From PALSA-505 sp035308365 (GTDB lineage Bacteria > Actinomycetota > Actinomycetes > Streptosporangiales > Streptosporangiaceae): 25,764 nucleotides of DNA. Below, piece after piece: positions 16,301 to 24,342 of this stretch. The notes below the pieces were generated by a model. That model ran no database searches, was not told where the DNA came from, and saw nothing but the letters and a program-made list of their open reading frames with translations. The position numbers and the translations under genes are program-made. Each line of letters begins with the position of its first letter. Positions within the stretch are counted from its first letter, which is position 1. The stretch is from positions 1-25,764 of the forward strand of contig DATGGU010000033.1 in the NCBI GenBank assembly GCA_035308365.1, read 5' to 3'.

Positions 16301-18107
16301 CCAGCCGGTTGATGGACAGCGTGTTGCCGAACCGGTCGGTGATCGCGGTGACGAACGCCGGGTTCCCGAACGCCATCTGCGTACCGTTGCGCAGCTTGAG
16401 GGTGAACGGCCCGTCCGCGTCGCCGGTGGTCTCGGTGAGCATTGACCCGGCGTAGCTGGTCGGGGTGTTCACCGCCTGGTACTGCCCGGTGGTCCCGGTC
16501 GGGGTGTAGGTGATCCTGCCGCCGTCCGGCTGGATCAGCTCGAAGTCGCCGCTGCCGTTCAGCACGATGTAGAGGTTGAGGCTGTCGCCGCCGCCGATGC
16601 CGAAGTCCCGCACCGTGTCATCGAGCTGGCGGAAGTCGCGGGTGACGGTGACGCCCTCGGTGTCGGGCAGGCTGATGTCGGTGGCCTGGGCGGTGAACAG
16701 GCCGGTGGACAGATCCACCGGGTCGCCGCACTGGCAGCCGCCGGGCGGCGGTCCCGAGCCGGGCGCGCCTTGGGTGGAGTACCCGCCGGGGTCGGTGCTG
16801 TCGTACCGGGTGGCAGCACTGGGGATGATCTCGCGGCCGTTGCCGCTGACGTGTCCGCCGCCGTAGGTGTACCAGCCCGACCCGGCCCAGGACGGATTCT
16901 CGGCCAGGTAGGAGACCGCCTCGCCGGGCGGCCGGCCGGAGCTGTTGGGGTAGATGACCTGCAGGCCGGGGCCGCTGACGGTGGCGTCGCCGGGCTGGAT
17001 GGTGAAGTAGGCGGGCACCATGCCCGGGCCCCACGGCATCGGTGTGCGGCCGGTGGGCAACTGCGTGATCGACAGCGACCTGACCACCTTGCCGTGCCGG
17101 TCACGGATCACCGTGCCCGCCGGGATCAGCACCTTCAGGCCCGGGATCCGCGGCGTGGTCAGGGTCACCTGGTGCCTGGTGGGGGAGGCGATGGGCACCC
17201 CGGCCGCGATCGTGGTGAGGTAGCTGATCCACGGCAGCACGCTGGTGCGGCCCCTGGGCAGCTCGACCGGCTCGGCGTACACGCCGTAGTCCCGCCCGCC
17301 GGCCAGCTTCGAGCCGTCGATGGTCAGCGTCTGCCGCCCCGGGCTCAGGTAGGACAGCAGGAACTGACCGCGGGAGTTGGTGACCGTGGAGGTCCCGGCC
17401 CGGTTCCACCCGCCGCTGACGCTCACCCGGATTCCGGCCAGCGGGGTGCCGCGCGAGGTCTCGACCTGCCCGGCCAGGGCCGTGACCCCGGCCGCCGCGC
17501 GCAGCGGGTGCCGGTCCGCCGCACCGCCGGTCACCGCGCCCATCTGCTTGGGCGCTCCCCGGATGACGACCGCCGGGCCAGTGGCGGTGCCGCCCAGGGT
17601 GTGCACGGCGACCCGGCCGCCCGATCCCGGTGGAGCCGCGACGACCAGCCGGGACGGCGCGGCCGACAGCACCCTGGCCATCAGCGCCCCGACCCGGACC
17701 ACGTCGGTGGCGGCCGTCCGCCCGAAGCCGGACCCGGTGATCGTGACCGGCTTGCCCACCCGGACCGCCGCCGGGCTTGCCGAGCTGATCCTGGGCGCGG
17801 CCCGGGTGGGCCGCACCGCGGCGCTCCCGGCCGGCGCGGGCGCCGACCTGGTGATCGAGGTGACGTTGCCGACCGCGTCGTAATGGTAGGTGGCGGTCCC
17901 CGCCGCGGTGGTGACCGTGGCCAGCCGGCCGGACGCGTCGTAGGTGTAGCTGACGGCCGGGGTGGCGGCTCCGGCCGGGCTCACCGGCACGGCGACGGCC
18001 TGCACGAGCAGGACCGTCGCGGTGGCCAGGATGCCCGCTGTTAACCCTCTGCGGCGCAGCCGGCGGCCACGGCGGGAGGCGGGCAGCGTTGTCGGGTCGG
18101 CAGTCAC
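13356..18107 (-). CDS. RHS-repeat polymorphic toxin with C-terminal Tox-REase-7-like nuclease
   Basis: This 1583-residue secreted protein has an arginine-rich signal peptide (about 1-48, VSPAGAA). Next come two YD repeats (52-87), an IPT/TIG domain (about 105-185), a carboxypeptidase-regulatory-like beta domain (about 205-300) and a DUF6531-like segment (GDPVDLSTGLF, about 460-500). A long YD/RHS array and the RHS core (YYDPALGRFISQDPLGI near 1360) follow. DPSG at 1399-1402 matches the autoproteolytic site of RHS shells. The tail holds a hydrophobic stretch (about 1437-1465), then a PD-(D/E)XK-like domain with RIPDAL (Asp1515), EVKN (Glu1524, Lys1526) and SQLQDFAAYA, resembling Tox-REase-7. 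It is probably a DNase released inside target cells. The GTG start has GGAGG five bases upstream and lies 30 bases after the LamG gene. Confidence 0.85.
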   Translation of the reverse strand: MTADPTTLPASRRGRRLRRRGLTAGILATATVLLVQAVAVPVSPAGAATPAVSYTYDASGRLATVTTAAGTATYHYDAVGNVTSITRSAPAPAGSAAVRPTRAAPRISSASPAAVRVGKPVTITGSGFGRTAATDVVRVGALMARVLSAAPSRLVVAAPPGSGGRVAVHTLGGTATGPAVVIRGAPKQMGAVTGGAADRHPLRAAAGVTALAGQVETSRGTPLAGIRVSVSGGWNRAGTSTVTNSRGQFLLSYLSPGRQTLTIDGSKLAGGRDYGVYAEPVELPRGRTSVLPWISYLTTIAAGVPIASPTRHQVTLTTPRIPGLKVLIPAGTVIRDRHGKVVRSLSITQLPTGRTPMPWGPGMVPAYFTIQPGDATVSGPGLQVIYPNSSGRPPGEAVSYLAENPSWAGSGWYTYGGGHVSGNGREIIPSAATRYDSTDPGGYSTQGAPGSGPPPGGCQCGDPVDLSTGLFTAQATDISLPDTEGVTVTRDFRQLDDTVRDFGIGGGDSLNLYIVLNGSGDFELIQPDGGRITYTPTGTTGQYQAVNTPTSYAGSMLTETTGDADGPFTLKLRNGTQMAFGNPAFVTAITDRFGNTLSINRLEFENASQGGGEIQTVTTPNGRWLQFSYGVCVAATSTKCVTQITDNGGRTISYGYNSNGQLTSVTDVRGGVTRYGWAACTSSITCTELTSITDPLGRVTQVSYDPTTGMVTQQTQPNGGTWKYAYTLGTGGAVTGVVVTDPDGNESSTTLDSTGYPTQNIAGFGSSLAQTSTATYETGTGLLASTTDPLGRTTTYTYDAQGDPLTITTLAGTSQAATTTYTYDPSFDRLASVTDPLGRKTTISYNDSANTKTITDPLGRTTVLTYDDHGDAISLTDALGNTTDYSYLYGQLVATANALGNVASTYYNSIGQPVQVADPDGNVSGYSYDAAGNEISSTDPLGSTTSYGYDADSELTSYTDANGHKTTFTYDGIGDVLTQTDPLGKVAKWTYDPDGNTLTSTDRDGNVTHYAYDAIGRLTSTVYGVTGTSHYDTISNTFDKANRPTKITDALTGSYTYGYNTLDELTGYTAPQGSISYVYDADGQRTKMTVAGQPAVSYSYDADGNLTKLTQGTASAAFSYDADGNLTKQTLPNGVTESRSYDAISELTKATDTVSGSTIGSASYSYEADGLIASASGSLAGVSLPAAAGSQTYNADNELTKAGSTSLTYDANGSLTSDGTSTYTWNPAGALSGVTTPTASYSYAYNPAGQRAGSTTGGVTTTSLYDGGTLIQQSSGGSVTASYMSTGPGATVQVSNSAGTTVPLINQVGSTTRLTGPAGAIATTYSYDPAGNTTVTGTANPSPERYATSQADPTGIDQMGARYYDPALGRFISQDPLGISGGSPNLYEYAQDNPVNLNDPSGMCGSWCQGFLNFGAGVLNGLTFGLINVPPPFCGPGMDLAYGFGNLLGMLGTSLVLAEVGGALLGALADSLETEGGLAAARQLGMEGEELSGIDQAAKVRIPSATDTAAYRIPDALSDTTLTEVKNVGNLSYTSQLQDFAAYAQANGLDFNLIVRSDTVLSGPLQELVDSGEINLIRSLPAR

Positions 18108-18137
18108 GAGGACCTCCAGGTCACGGCTGGAAGAGGG

Positions 18138-21100
18138 CTAAGAGCGGGCCGGCTTCGCCGGCGAGGCCGGCTTTTCAGCGGCCCGGGACCGCGGTCGTGC
18201 GGCGTTGCCCGACGCGGTGTACTCGGCGCTGACCTGGGCGGCGGTGAGCGCGGACGGGAACACCGCGATGTCGGCCAGGCCGCCGCTGAAGGAGCCGCAG
18301 CAGCCCTGCGGGCCGGCGCCGATCTGCAGGCCCGAGGCGGTGGGCAGGGTGTCGAGGGTGGCGGGGAAGTTCTGGCTGCCCAGGCTGGTGCCGTCCACGT
18401 AGACGGTGGCCGAGGTGCCGTTCGTGGTGACCACGATGAAGTGCCAGGCGCCGTTGTTCAGCGCGGCGGTGCTGGTGAACGACAGGTCGTCGCCGTATCC
18501 GGACACGATCACGGCGCTGGGCTCGGTGGCCACGGTGAAGCCCTGGCCGGTGCCCTGGTTGCCGTAGCCGGCCAGGAACCCCTCACCGCCGCTGGTGGTG
18601 TTGATCCAGCCCTCCAGCGTGCGCGCGTGTGCGTACAGCGGCAGTGCCGGGTTGCCGCCGCCGGCCGGGCCGCAGCAGGTGGAACTGATCCCGGTTGCCG
18701 TGTCGGTGACCAGCGGGCCGGGCTGGCCCAGGGTCGCCTGCCCGGCATAGGTGCCGAGCGCGCCGTTGCCCGAGGAGTCGGCCATGGCGCCGCGGTCGGT
18801 GTCGGCCAGCCGGTAGAACGCCGACGGGTTCGCGGCCAGCACCGTGCTGGCGTAGGTCGTGGCCGTGCCGGTGGGCGTGACCGCGCTGGTGGTCGCGGCC
18901 GGTCCGGCGCCGTACTCGTTGAGCGCCTGGATCCTGAACGTGTAGGCGGTGCCGCCGGCCAGGCCGGTCACGCTGGTGCTGCTGGCCGTGGCCGGCACCG
19001 ACACCGCGTTGGCCGGCGTGCTGCCGTTCATGGCCGTGACCAGGTACCCGGTCACCGCCGGATCGGCACCCGACGGCGCCGACCAGGAGACGGTGGCCTT
19101 GTTCGCTCCCGGTGTCGCCACCGGCGAGCCGGGAGCCGGCGGGCGGCCCAGGCCCGAGGCGGCGAACTGGGCGCTGACCTGGGCGCCGGTGAGCACCGAC
19201 GGGAACACCGCGATGTCGGCCAGGTCGCCGCCGAACGAGCCGCAGCAGGCCTGCGGGCCGGCGCCAAGCTCCAGCCCCGAGGCGGTGGGCAGGGTGTCCA
19301 GGGTGGAGTGGAAGGTCTTGGTGCCCAGGCTCACCCCGTCCACGTAGGCCGTGGCCGTGGTGCCGTTGGTGGTCGCGGCGATGAAGTGCCAGGCGCCGTC
19401 GTTCAGCGTGGCGGCGGACAAGAAGCTCAGGTCGTCGTTCAAGCCGGACACGATCACCTGGTGCGGCTGGGTGAAGACGCCGAACCCCTGCGTGGTGCCC
19501 GTGCCGCCGTAGCCGAGCAGGAACTCGTTGCCGCTGCCCGTCGTGTTGATCCAGCCTTCCACCGTGCGCGGCTGGGAGTACAGCGGCAGCGCCGGGTGTG
19601 CGCTGGCCACCGGGCCGCAGCAGTTGGCGGCGGCCGCGGTGGCGGCGTCGTTGCCGAGCGGCCCGGTCTGGCCCAGGGTCGCCAGGCCGGTGTAGGCGCC
19701 GAGCGCACCGTTGCCGGAGGAGTCGGCCATGGCGCCGCGGTCGGTGTCGGCCAGCCGGTAGAACGCCGACGGGCTGTCCGACAGCACGGTGCTCGCGTAG
19801 GTGGTGGCCGGGCCGGTGGGCGTGACCGCGGCCGTGGTGGCCGCTGTCCCGGCGCCGTACTCGTTGAGCGCCTGGATCTTGAACGTGTAGCCGGTGCCGC
19901 CGGCCAGGCCGGTCAGCGTCGTGCTGCTGGCCGTGGCCGGCACCGACACCGCGTTGGCCGGCGTGCCGCCGCTGACCGCCGTGATCAGGTAGCCGGTCAC
20001 CGCCGGGTCGGACCCGGCCGGCGCCGTCCAGGACACCGTGGCCTGGTTCGCCCCGGCCGTCGCGGTCGGCGACGTCGGGGCCGGCGGGCGGCCCAGACCC
20101 GAGGCGGCGAACTGCGCGGTCACCTGGGCGCCGGTCAGCGCCGACGGGAACACCGCGATGTCGGCCAGGGCGCCGCTGAAGAAGCCGCAGCAGCCCTGCG
20201 GCCCGGAGCCGAGCTGCAGCCCCGAGGGGGTGGCCAGCGTGTCCAGCGGAGTGGGGAAGATCTGCGTGCCCAGGCTGGTGCCGTCCAGGTAGACGGTGGC
20301 CGACGTGCCGTCGGTGGTCGCGGCGATGAAGTGCCAGGCGCCGTCGTTCAGCGGCGCGGTGGAGCCGAACGTCAGGTCGTCGCCGTAGCCGGACACGATC
20401 ACATCGCCCGGCTGCACCACGACGTCGAATCCCTGGGCGGTGGACTGGTTGCCGTAGCCGGCCAGGAACTGGGTGTTGCCGCTGGTGGTGTTGATCCAGC
20501 CCTCCAGCGTGCGCGGCTGCGCGTACACCGGCAGTGCCGGGTTGCCGCCGGCCACCGGGCCGTTGCCGTTCGAGCCGGTGGCCGTGGCCGGGTCGCTGGC
20601 CAGCGGCCCGCCCTGGCCCAGCGTCGCCTGCCCCGTGTAGGCGCCGAGCGCGCCGTTGCCGGAGGAGTCGGCCAGCGCGCCGCGGTCGGTGTCGGCCAGC
20701 CGGTAGAACACCGACGGCTTCGCGGACAGCACCGTGCTGGCGTAGGTGGTGGCCGTGCCGGTGGGGGTGACCGCGCCCGTCACCGCCGCCGTTCCCGCGC
20801 CGTACTCGTTGAGCGCCTGGATCTTGAACGTGTAGGCGGTGCCCCCGGCCAGGCCGGTGACGGTCGTGCTGGTGGCCGTGGCGGGCACCGAGACCGAGTT
20901 CTGTGCCGCCGTGCCCTTGACCGCCGTGACCAGGTAGCCGCTCACCGCCGGGTTGGCGCCCGGCGGGGCGGTCCAGGACACCGTGGCCTGGTTCGCCCCG
21001 GCCGTGGCCGACGGCGACCCGGGCGCCTGCGGGCGGCCGATCCCGGAGGCGGCGAACTGGGCGCTGACCTTGGCGGCGGTGAGCGCCGACGGGAACACGG

Positions 21101-24100
21101 CCACGTCGGCGAGGCCGCCGCTGACAAAGCCGCAGCAGCCCTGCACGCCGGAGCCGGCCAGGAAGCCCTGCGGCGAGGCCAGGGTGTTCAGCACGCTGGG
21201 GAAGGTCTGCGTGCCCAGGCTCTTGCCGTCCAGGTAGGCCGTGGCCGAGGTGCCGTTGCTGGCCGCCACGATGAAGTGCCAGGCGCCGTCGTCGATGGCG
21301 GCCGGGGTTATGAACGTCAGGTCGTCGCTGTAGCCGGACACGATCACGTCGTGCGGCTGGACGATCACGGTGAATCCCTCGCCGGTGGACTGGGTGCCGT
21401 AGGCGGCAAGGAACTGGGTGTTGCCGCTGGTGGTGTTGATCCAGCCCTCCACCGTGCGCGGCGCGGCGAACAGCGGCAGGGATGGCCGCCCGCTGGCCGC
21501 CGGGCCGTTGCCGTTCGAGCCGATGGCCGTGGCCGCGTCGTTGCCCAGTGGCCCGCCCTGGCCCAGCGTCACCTGCCCGGTGTAGGCGCCCAGCGCGCCG
21601 TTGCCCGAGGAGTCGGCCATGGCGCCGCTGTCGGTGTCGGCCAGCCGGTAGAACACCGACGGGCTGGACGACAGCACTGTGCTGGCGTAGGTGGTGGCCG
21701 GGCCGGTGGGGGTGACCGCGCCCGTCACCGCCGCCGCCCCGGCACCGTACTCGTTCAGCGCCTTGATCTTGAACGTGTAGGCGGTCCCACCGGCCAGGCC
21801 GGTGACCGTGGCCGTGGTGGCCGTGGCGGGCACCGAGACCGCGTTCTGCGCCGCGCTGCCGTTGACCGCCGTGACCAGGTAGCCGGTCACCGCCGGATCC
21901 GCGCCGGTGGGCGCCGTCCAGGTCACCGTGGCCTGGTTGGCCCCCGCGCTCGCCGCCGGGGCGCCGGGGGCCGGCGGGGTGGCCAGGCCCGAGGCGGCGA
22001 ACTGGGCGGTCAGCTCGGCGCCGGTCAGCGCCGACGGGAACACGGCCACGTCGGCGAGGGCGCCGCTGAAGAAGCCGCAGCAGCCCTGCACGCCGGCGCC
22101 GATCTGCAGCCCCTGCGGCGCGGGCACCGTGTCCAGCATGGACGGGAGTTGCCGGGTGCCCAGGCTCTTGCCGTCCAGGTAGGCCGTGGCCGAGGTGCCG
22201 TCGGTGGCCGCCGCGATGAAGTGCCAGTGCCCGTCGTTGATCGCGGCCGGGGTGGTGAAGGTCAGGTCGTCGCCGTAGCCCGACACGATCACGTCGTCGG
22301 GCTGCACCACCAGGGTGAACCCCTGGCCGGTGCTCTGCACGCCGTAGCCGGCCAGGAATTGCGTGTTGTTGCTGGTGGTGTTGATCCAGCCTTCCATCGT
22401 GCGGGCCTGGGAGAACAGCGGCAGCGACGGGTTGGCCCCCGCCGCCGGGCCGTTGCCGGTGGAACTGATCGCGGGCGCCGGGTCGCTGCCCAGCGGACCG
22501 GTCTGGTTCAGCGTCGCCTGTGCCGTGTAGGCTCCGGTCGCCGCGTTGCCCGAGGAGTCGGCCAGGGCGTGCGGCGCGGTGTCGGCCAGCCGGTAGAACG
22601 CCGACGGCTTGGACGACAGCACCGTGCTGGCGTAGGTCGAGGCCGCGCCGGTGACGGTGAACGCCTTCGTGGTCACGGCCGGGCCGTTGCCGTAGGGGTT
22701 CATCCCGGTGATCTTGAACGTGTACGAGCCGGGGGCCAGGCCGGTGATCCTGGCGGCGGTCGCGTCGCCGGGCACGCTCACGCTCGGCGAGCCCTGGCCG
22801 CCCAAAGCGCTGACCAGGTAGCTGTCCGCGCCGCCGCCTCCGGCCGGGATGCCCCAGGACACGTCGGCGCCGTTGGGCCCGCCGGAGAAGACGCTGGCGT
22901 TCTTGACCGCGACCGGGCGGCTGTAGCCGGACGCGCTGAAGTGCGCCGTCAGCGTGGCCGCTGTCAGCGCCGCCGGGTACACGGCCACGTCGGCTTCCTC
23001 GCCGTTGAGCACGTTGTAGCCGGGGAAGCTGGCCATCGACAGCCCGCTGGGGCCGAGGGTGTTCACGGTACCGGCGAACTGAGCGCTGCCCACCTGCTGG
23101 CCGTCCAGATAGACGGTGACCGTGGTCCCGTCGTAGCTGGCCGCGAGCATGTGCCAGTGGCCGTCGTCCACCGGCCGGGGGGTGGGGAACGCCAGGTAGT
23201 CGTTCCAGCCGTCCACGTTGATGGAGCTGGCGCTGACCGACACGATGAACGCCTCATCGGTGCTGGTCGGCCCGTAACCCACGATGGCCTGGTTGGTCGT
23301 CCCGCTGCTGGTGTTGACCCAGGCCTCCACGGTGCGGGACGTGTTGTACAGCGGCAGCGCCGGGTTCGCCGAGCCGATGCCGCTGCAGCAGCTCGTGTAG
23401 CCGGCCGAGCTGGCCGGGTCGGACGCCAGGGCGGCCGGCTGGCCCAGGGTTTCCTGCCCGGAGTAGGCGCCGTCGGCGCCGTTGCCGGAGGAGTCGGCGA
23501 TGATCGTGGCACCGCTGGGCTCGGCCAGCCGGTAGAACGCTGTGGGCGTGCTGGCCTGGACCGAGCCCAGGTAGGTCGTGGTGGCCCCGGACGGGGTGAC
23601 CGCCGCCGAGGTACCGGCCGGCCCGGTCCCGCAGGTGCTCTGCGCGGCGACCGAGATCGTCGCGGCCGTGCCGCCGGCCAGCCCGGTCAGCGTGGCCGTG
23701 GTGGCGCTGCCACCGGTGGCGATCGATGCGCCCACATCCGCCCCGGTAGCCTCACGGACCAGGTACGCGGTGATCGTGCTCCCGTTCCCGTTCGCCGCCG
23801 TCCAGGTGACCGCCGCCTGGTTGGCCCCTCCGGTGGCGCTGACGCTGCCGGGCGCGGACGGCACCGGGCACTGCGCCGGCCGGACCGTGACGGGTGGCGC
23901 CACCGCCCGGTGGGGCCGGACCGCCGGCGCGCGCAGCGGCTCACCAGGGACGGCCAGCACACCCCGGGTGGCGTGACGCGGATGGTAGGCCTTCGACCAG
24001 GCCGCCGACAGCGGGGCCTGGCCAGCGGCGCGATGCGCCGCCCGGGCATGGGCCACGTGAGCATGGGCCACGTGAGCATGGGCCGGGTGAGCACCGCCGC

Positions 24101-24224
24101 CCGGGCCGGGGATGACCGACGCACGGCCAGCCGGGGCGCCGGCCCCGGCGAGCAGGAGAGCGGTAGGTAGCAGAGCCGTTACGGCCCATGCACTGGCGCG
24201 GCCTAAACCAGACGTCTCAGTCAC
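18138..24224 (-). CDS. Giant secreted protein of six Fn3-LamG modules
   Basis: This 2028-residue protein starts with a signal peptide (hydrophobic stretch about 12-30) and a His/Ala/Pro-rich segment (about 38-110). Six modules follow, each an Fn3-like domain then a LamG/concanavalin-type jellyroll. The LamG hallmark FYRLA has its Phe at residues 230, 543, 858, 1173, 1488 and 1803, so modules 2-6 are spaced exactly 315 residues apart. Each jellyroll also contains ADSSGN, a GWINTTS-like strand and DG.WHFI. The Fn3 domains read AGANQATVSWTAP...GYLVTAV...YTFKIQALNEYG. The C-terminus is a short basic tail (RPRSRAAEKPASPAKPARS) with no LPXTG or membrane helix. The GTG at 24224 is preceded by a G-rich stretch. 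It is likely an adhesin or glycan-binding exoprotein; the role is inferred. Confidence 0.85.
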   Translation of the reverse strand: MTETSGLGRASAWAVTALLPTALLLAGAGAPAGRASVIPGPGGGAHPAHAHVAHAHVAHARAAHRAAGQAPLSAAWSKAYHPRHATRGVLAVPGEPLRAPAVRPHRAVAPPVTVRPAQCPVPSAPGSVSATGGANQAAVTWTAANGNGSTITAYLVREATGADVGASIATGGSATTATLTGLAGGTAATISVAAQSTCGTGPAGTSAAVTPSGATTTYLGSVQASTPTAFYRLAEPSGATIIADSSGNGADGAYSGQETLGQPAALASDPASSAGYTSCCSGIGSANPALPLYNTSRTVEAWVNTSSGTTNQAIVGYGPTSTDEAFIVSVSASSINVDGWNDYLAFPTPRPVDDGHWHMLAASYDGTTVTVYLDGQQVGSAQFAGTVNTLGPSGLSMASFPGYNVLNGEEADVAVYPAALTAATLTAHFSASGYSRPVAVKNASVFSGGPNGADVSWGIPAGGGGADSYLVSALGGQGSPSVSVPGDATAARITGLAPGSYTFKITGMNPYGNGPAVTTKAFTVTGAASTYASTVLSSKPSAFYRLADTAPHALADSSGNAATGAYTAQATLNQTGPLGSDPAPAISSTGNGPAAGANPSLPLFSQARTMEGWINTTSNNTQFLAGYGVQSTGQGFTLVVQPDDVIVSGYGDDLTFTTPAAINDGHWHFIAAATDGTSATAYLDGKSLGTRQLPSMLDTVPAPQGLQIGAGVQGCCGFFSGALADVAVFPSALTGAELTAQFAASGLATPPAPGAPAASAGANQATVTWTAPTGADPAVTGYLVTAVNGSAAQNAVSVPATATTATVTGLAGGTAYTFKIKALNEYGAGAAAVTGAVTPTGPATTYASTVLSSSPSVFYRLADTDSGAMADSSGNGALGAYTGQVTLGQGGPLGNDAATAIGSNGNGPAASGRPSLPLFAAPRTVEGWINTTSGNTQFLAAYGTQSTGEGFTVIVQPHDVIVSGYSDDLTFITPAAIDDGAWHFIVAASNGTSATAYLDGKSLGTQTFPSVLNTLASPQGFLAGSGVQGCCGFVSGGLADVAVFPSALTAAKVSAQFAASGIGRPQAPGSPSATAGANQATVSWTAPPGANPAVSGYLVTAVKGTAAQNSVSVPATATSTTVTGLAGGTAYTFKIQALNEYGAGTAAVTGAVTPTGTATTYASTVLSAKPSVFYRLADTDRGALADSSGNGALGAYTGQATLGQGGPLASDPATATGSNGNGPVAGGNPALPVYAQPRTLEGWINTTSGNTQFLAGYGNQSTAQGFDVVVQPGDVIVSGYGDDLTFGSTAPLNDGAWHFIAATTDGTSATVYLDGTSLGTQIFPTPLDTLATPSGLQLGSGPQGCCGFFSGALADIAVFPSALTGAQVTAQFAASGLGRPPAPTSPTATAGANQATVSWTAPAGSDPAVTGYLITAVSGGTPANAVSVPATASSTTLTGLAGGTGYTFKIQALNEYGAGTAATTAAVTPTGPATTYASTVLSDSPSAFYRLADTDRGAMADSSGNGALGAYTGLATLGQTGPLGNDAATAAAANCCGPVASAHPALPLYSQPRTVEGWINTTGSGNEFLLGYGGTGTTQGFGVFTQPHQVIVSGLNDDLSFLSAATLNDGAWHFIAATTNGTTATAYVDGVSLGTKTFHSTLDTLPTASGLELGAGPQACCGSFGGDLADIAVFPSVLTGAQVSAQFAASGLGRPPAPGSPVATPGANKATVSWSAPSGADPAVTGYLVTAMNGSTPANAVSVPATASSTSVTGLAGGTAYTFRIQALNEYGAGPAATTSAVTPTGTATTYASTVLAANPSAFYRLADTDRGAMADSSGNGALGTYAGQATLGQPGPLVTDTATGISSTCCGPAGGGNPALPLYAHARTLEGWINTTSGGEGFLAGYGNQGTGQGFTVATEPSAVIVSGYGDDLSFTSTAALNNGAWHFIVVTTNGTSATVYVDGTSLGSQNFPATLDTLPTASGLQIGAGPQGCCGSFSGGLADIAVFPSALTAAQVSAEYTASGNAARPRSRAAEKPASPAKPARS
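18210..22650 (-). repeat. Five tandem 945-bp LamG-Fn3 repeat units
   Basis: Using the coding sequence for FYRL as an anchor, successive copies begin at forward positions 18811, 19756, 20701, 21646 and 22591. Every interval is exactly 945 bp. The first, more divergent module is anchored at 23530, 939 bp away. Long stretches are nearly identical between units, for example the region coding for ADSSGNGALGAYTG and that for GGTAYTFKIQALNEYGAG. Identical unit length with no indels suggests recent unequal crossing-over or gene conversion, and copy number may vary between strains. The boundaries given are approximate. Confidence 0.85.
24046..24090. repeat. Three tandem 15-bp repeats coding a His-Ala segment
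   Basis: The unit gcatgggccacgtga occurs at 24046-24060 and 24061-24075, with a variant (cgg for cac) at 24076-24090. On the minus strand it encodes repeated His-Val/Ala-Ala-His-Ala pentapeptides just after the signal peptide of the LamG protein. Confidence 0.9.
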
Positions 24225-24269
24225 ACGTTCCGCCCCCCATATGCGCTTGTGAACCCCATCCCACCCCAG

Positions 24270-24298
24270 AACATAACTGGCCAGCGCGCCGCAAACAA
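24270..24298 (-). promoter_or_regulatory. Candidate promoter of the LamG-RHS-HEAT operon
   Basis: On the minus strand TTGTTT (24298-24293) and TATGTT (24275-24270) are separated by exactly 17 bases, matching a housekeeping sigma-type promoter. Transcription would begin near 24263, giving a leader of about 40 bases before the GTG at 24224. The elements lie in the intergenic gap, where A/T content is locally higher. This is prediction from pattern only. Confidence 0.6.
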
Positions 24299-24342
24299 TG
24301 GGTCAATCCGGACCAGAACGGCCCGGTACGGCGGTCCGCCGG

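Noticed and set aside
18138..18210. Cell-wall sorting signal at the C-terminus of the LamG protein
   Set aside because: The tail is basic (RPRSRAAEKPASPAKPARS) but lacks LPXTG and a hydrophobic helix, so sortase anchoring cannot be claimed.
24046..24090. CRISPR-like or regulatory direct repeats
   Set aside because: The 15-bp units are contiguous, without spacers, and lie in frame inside a coding region, so they are a protein-coding microsatellite.
18441..24170. A 1909-codon open frame on the plus strand opposite the LamG gene
   Set aside because: It is antisense to a clear repeat protein. Very high GC at third codon positions keeps opposite frames open, and the translation is Arg/Gly/Ala-rich without any fold signature.
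24329..24341. Possible terminator after the small hypothetical gene (cggcggtccgccg)
   Set aside because: The loop would be too small for the full stem and no T run follows on the minus strand, so a factor-independent terminator is not supported.
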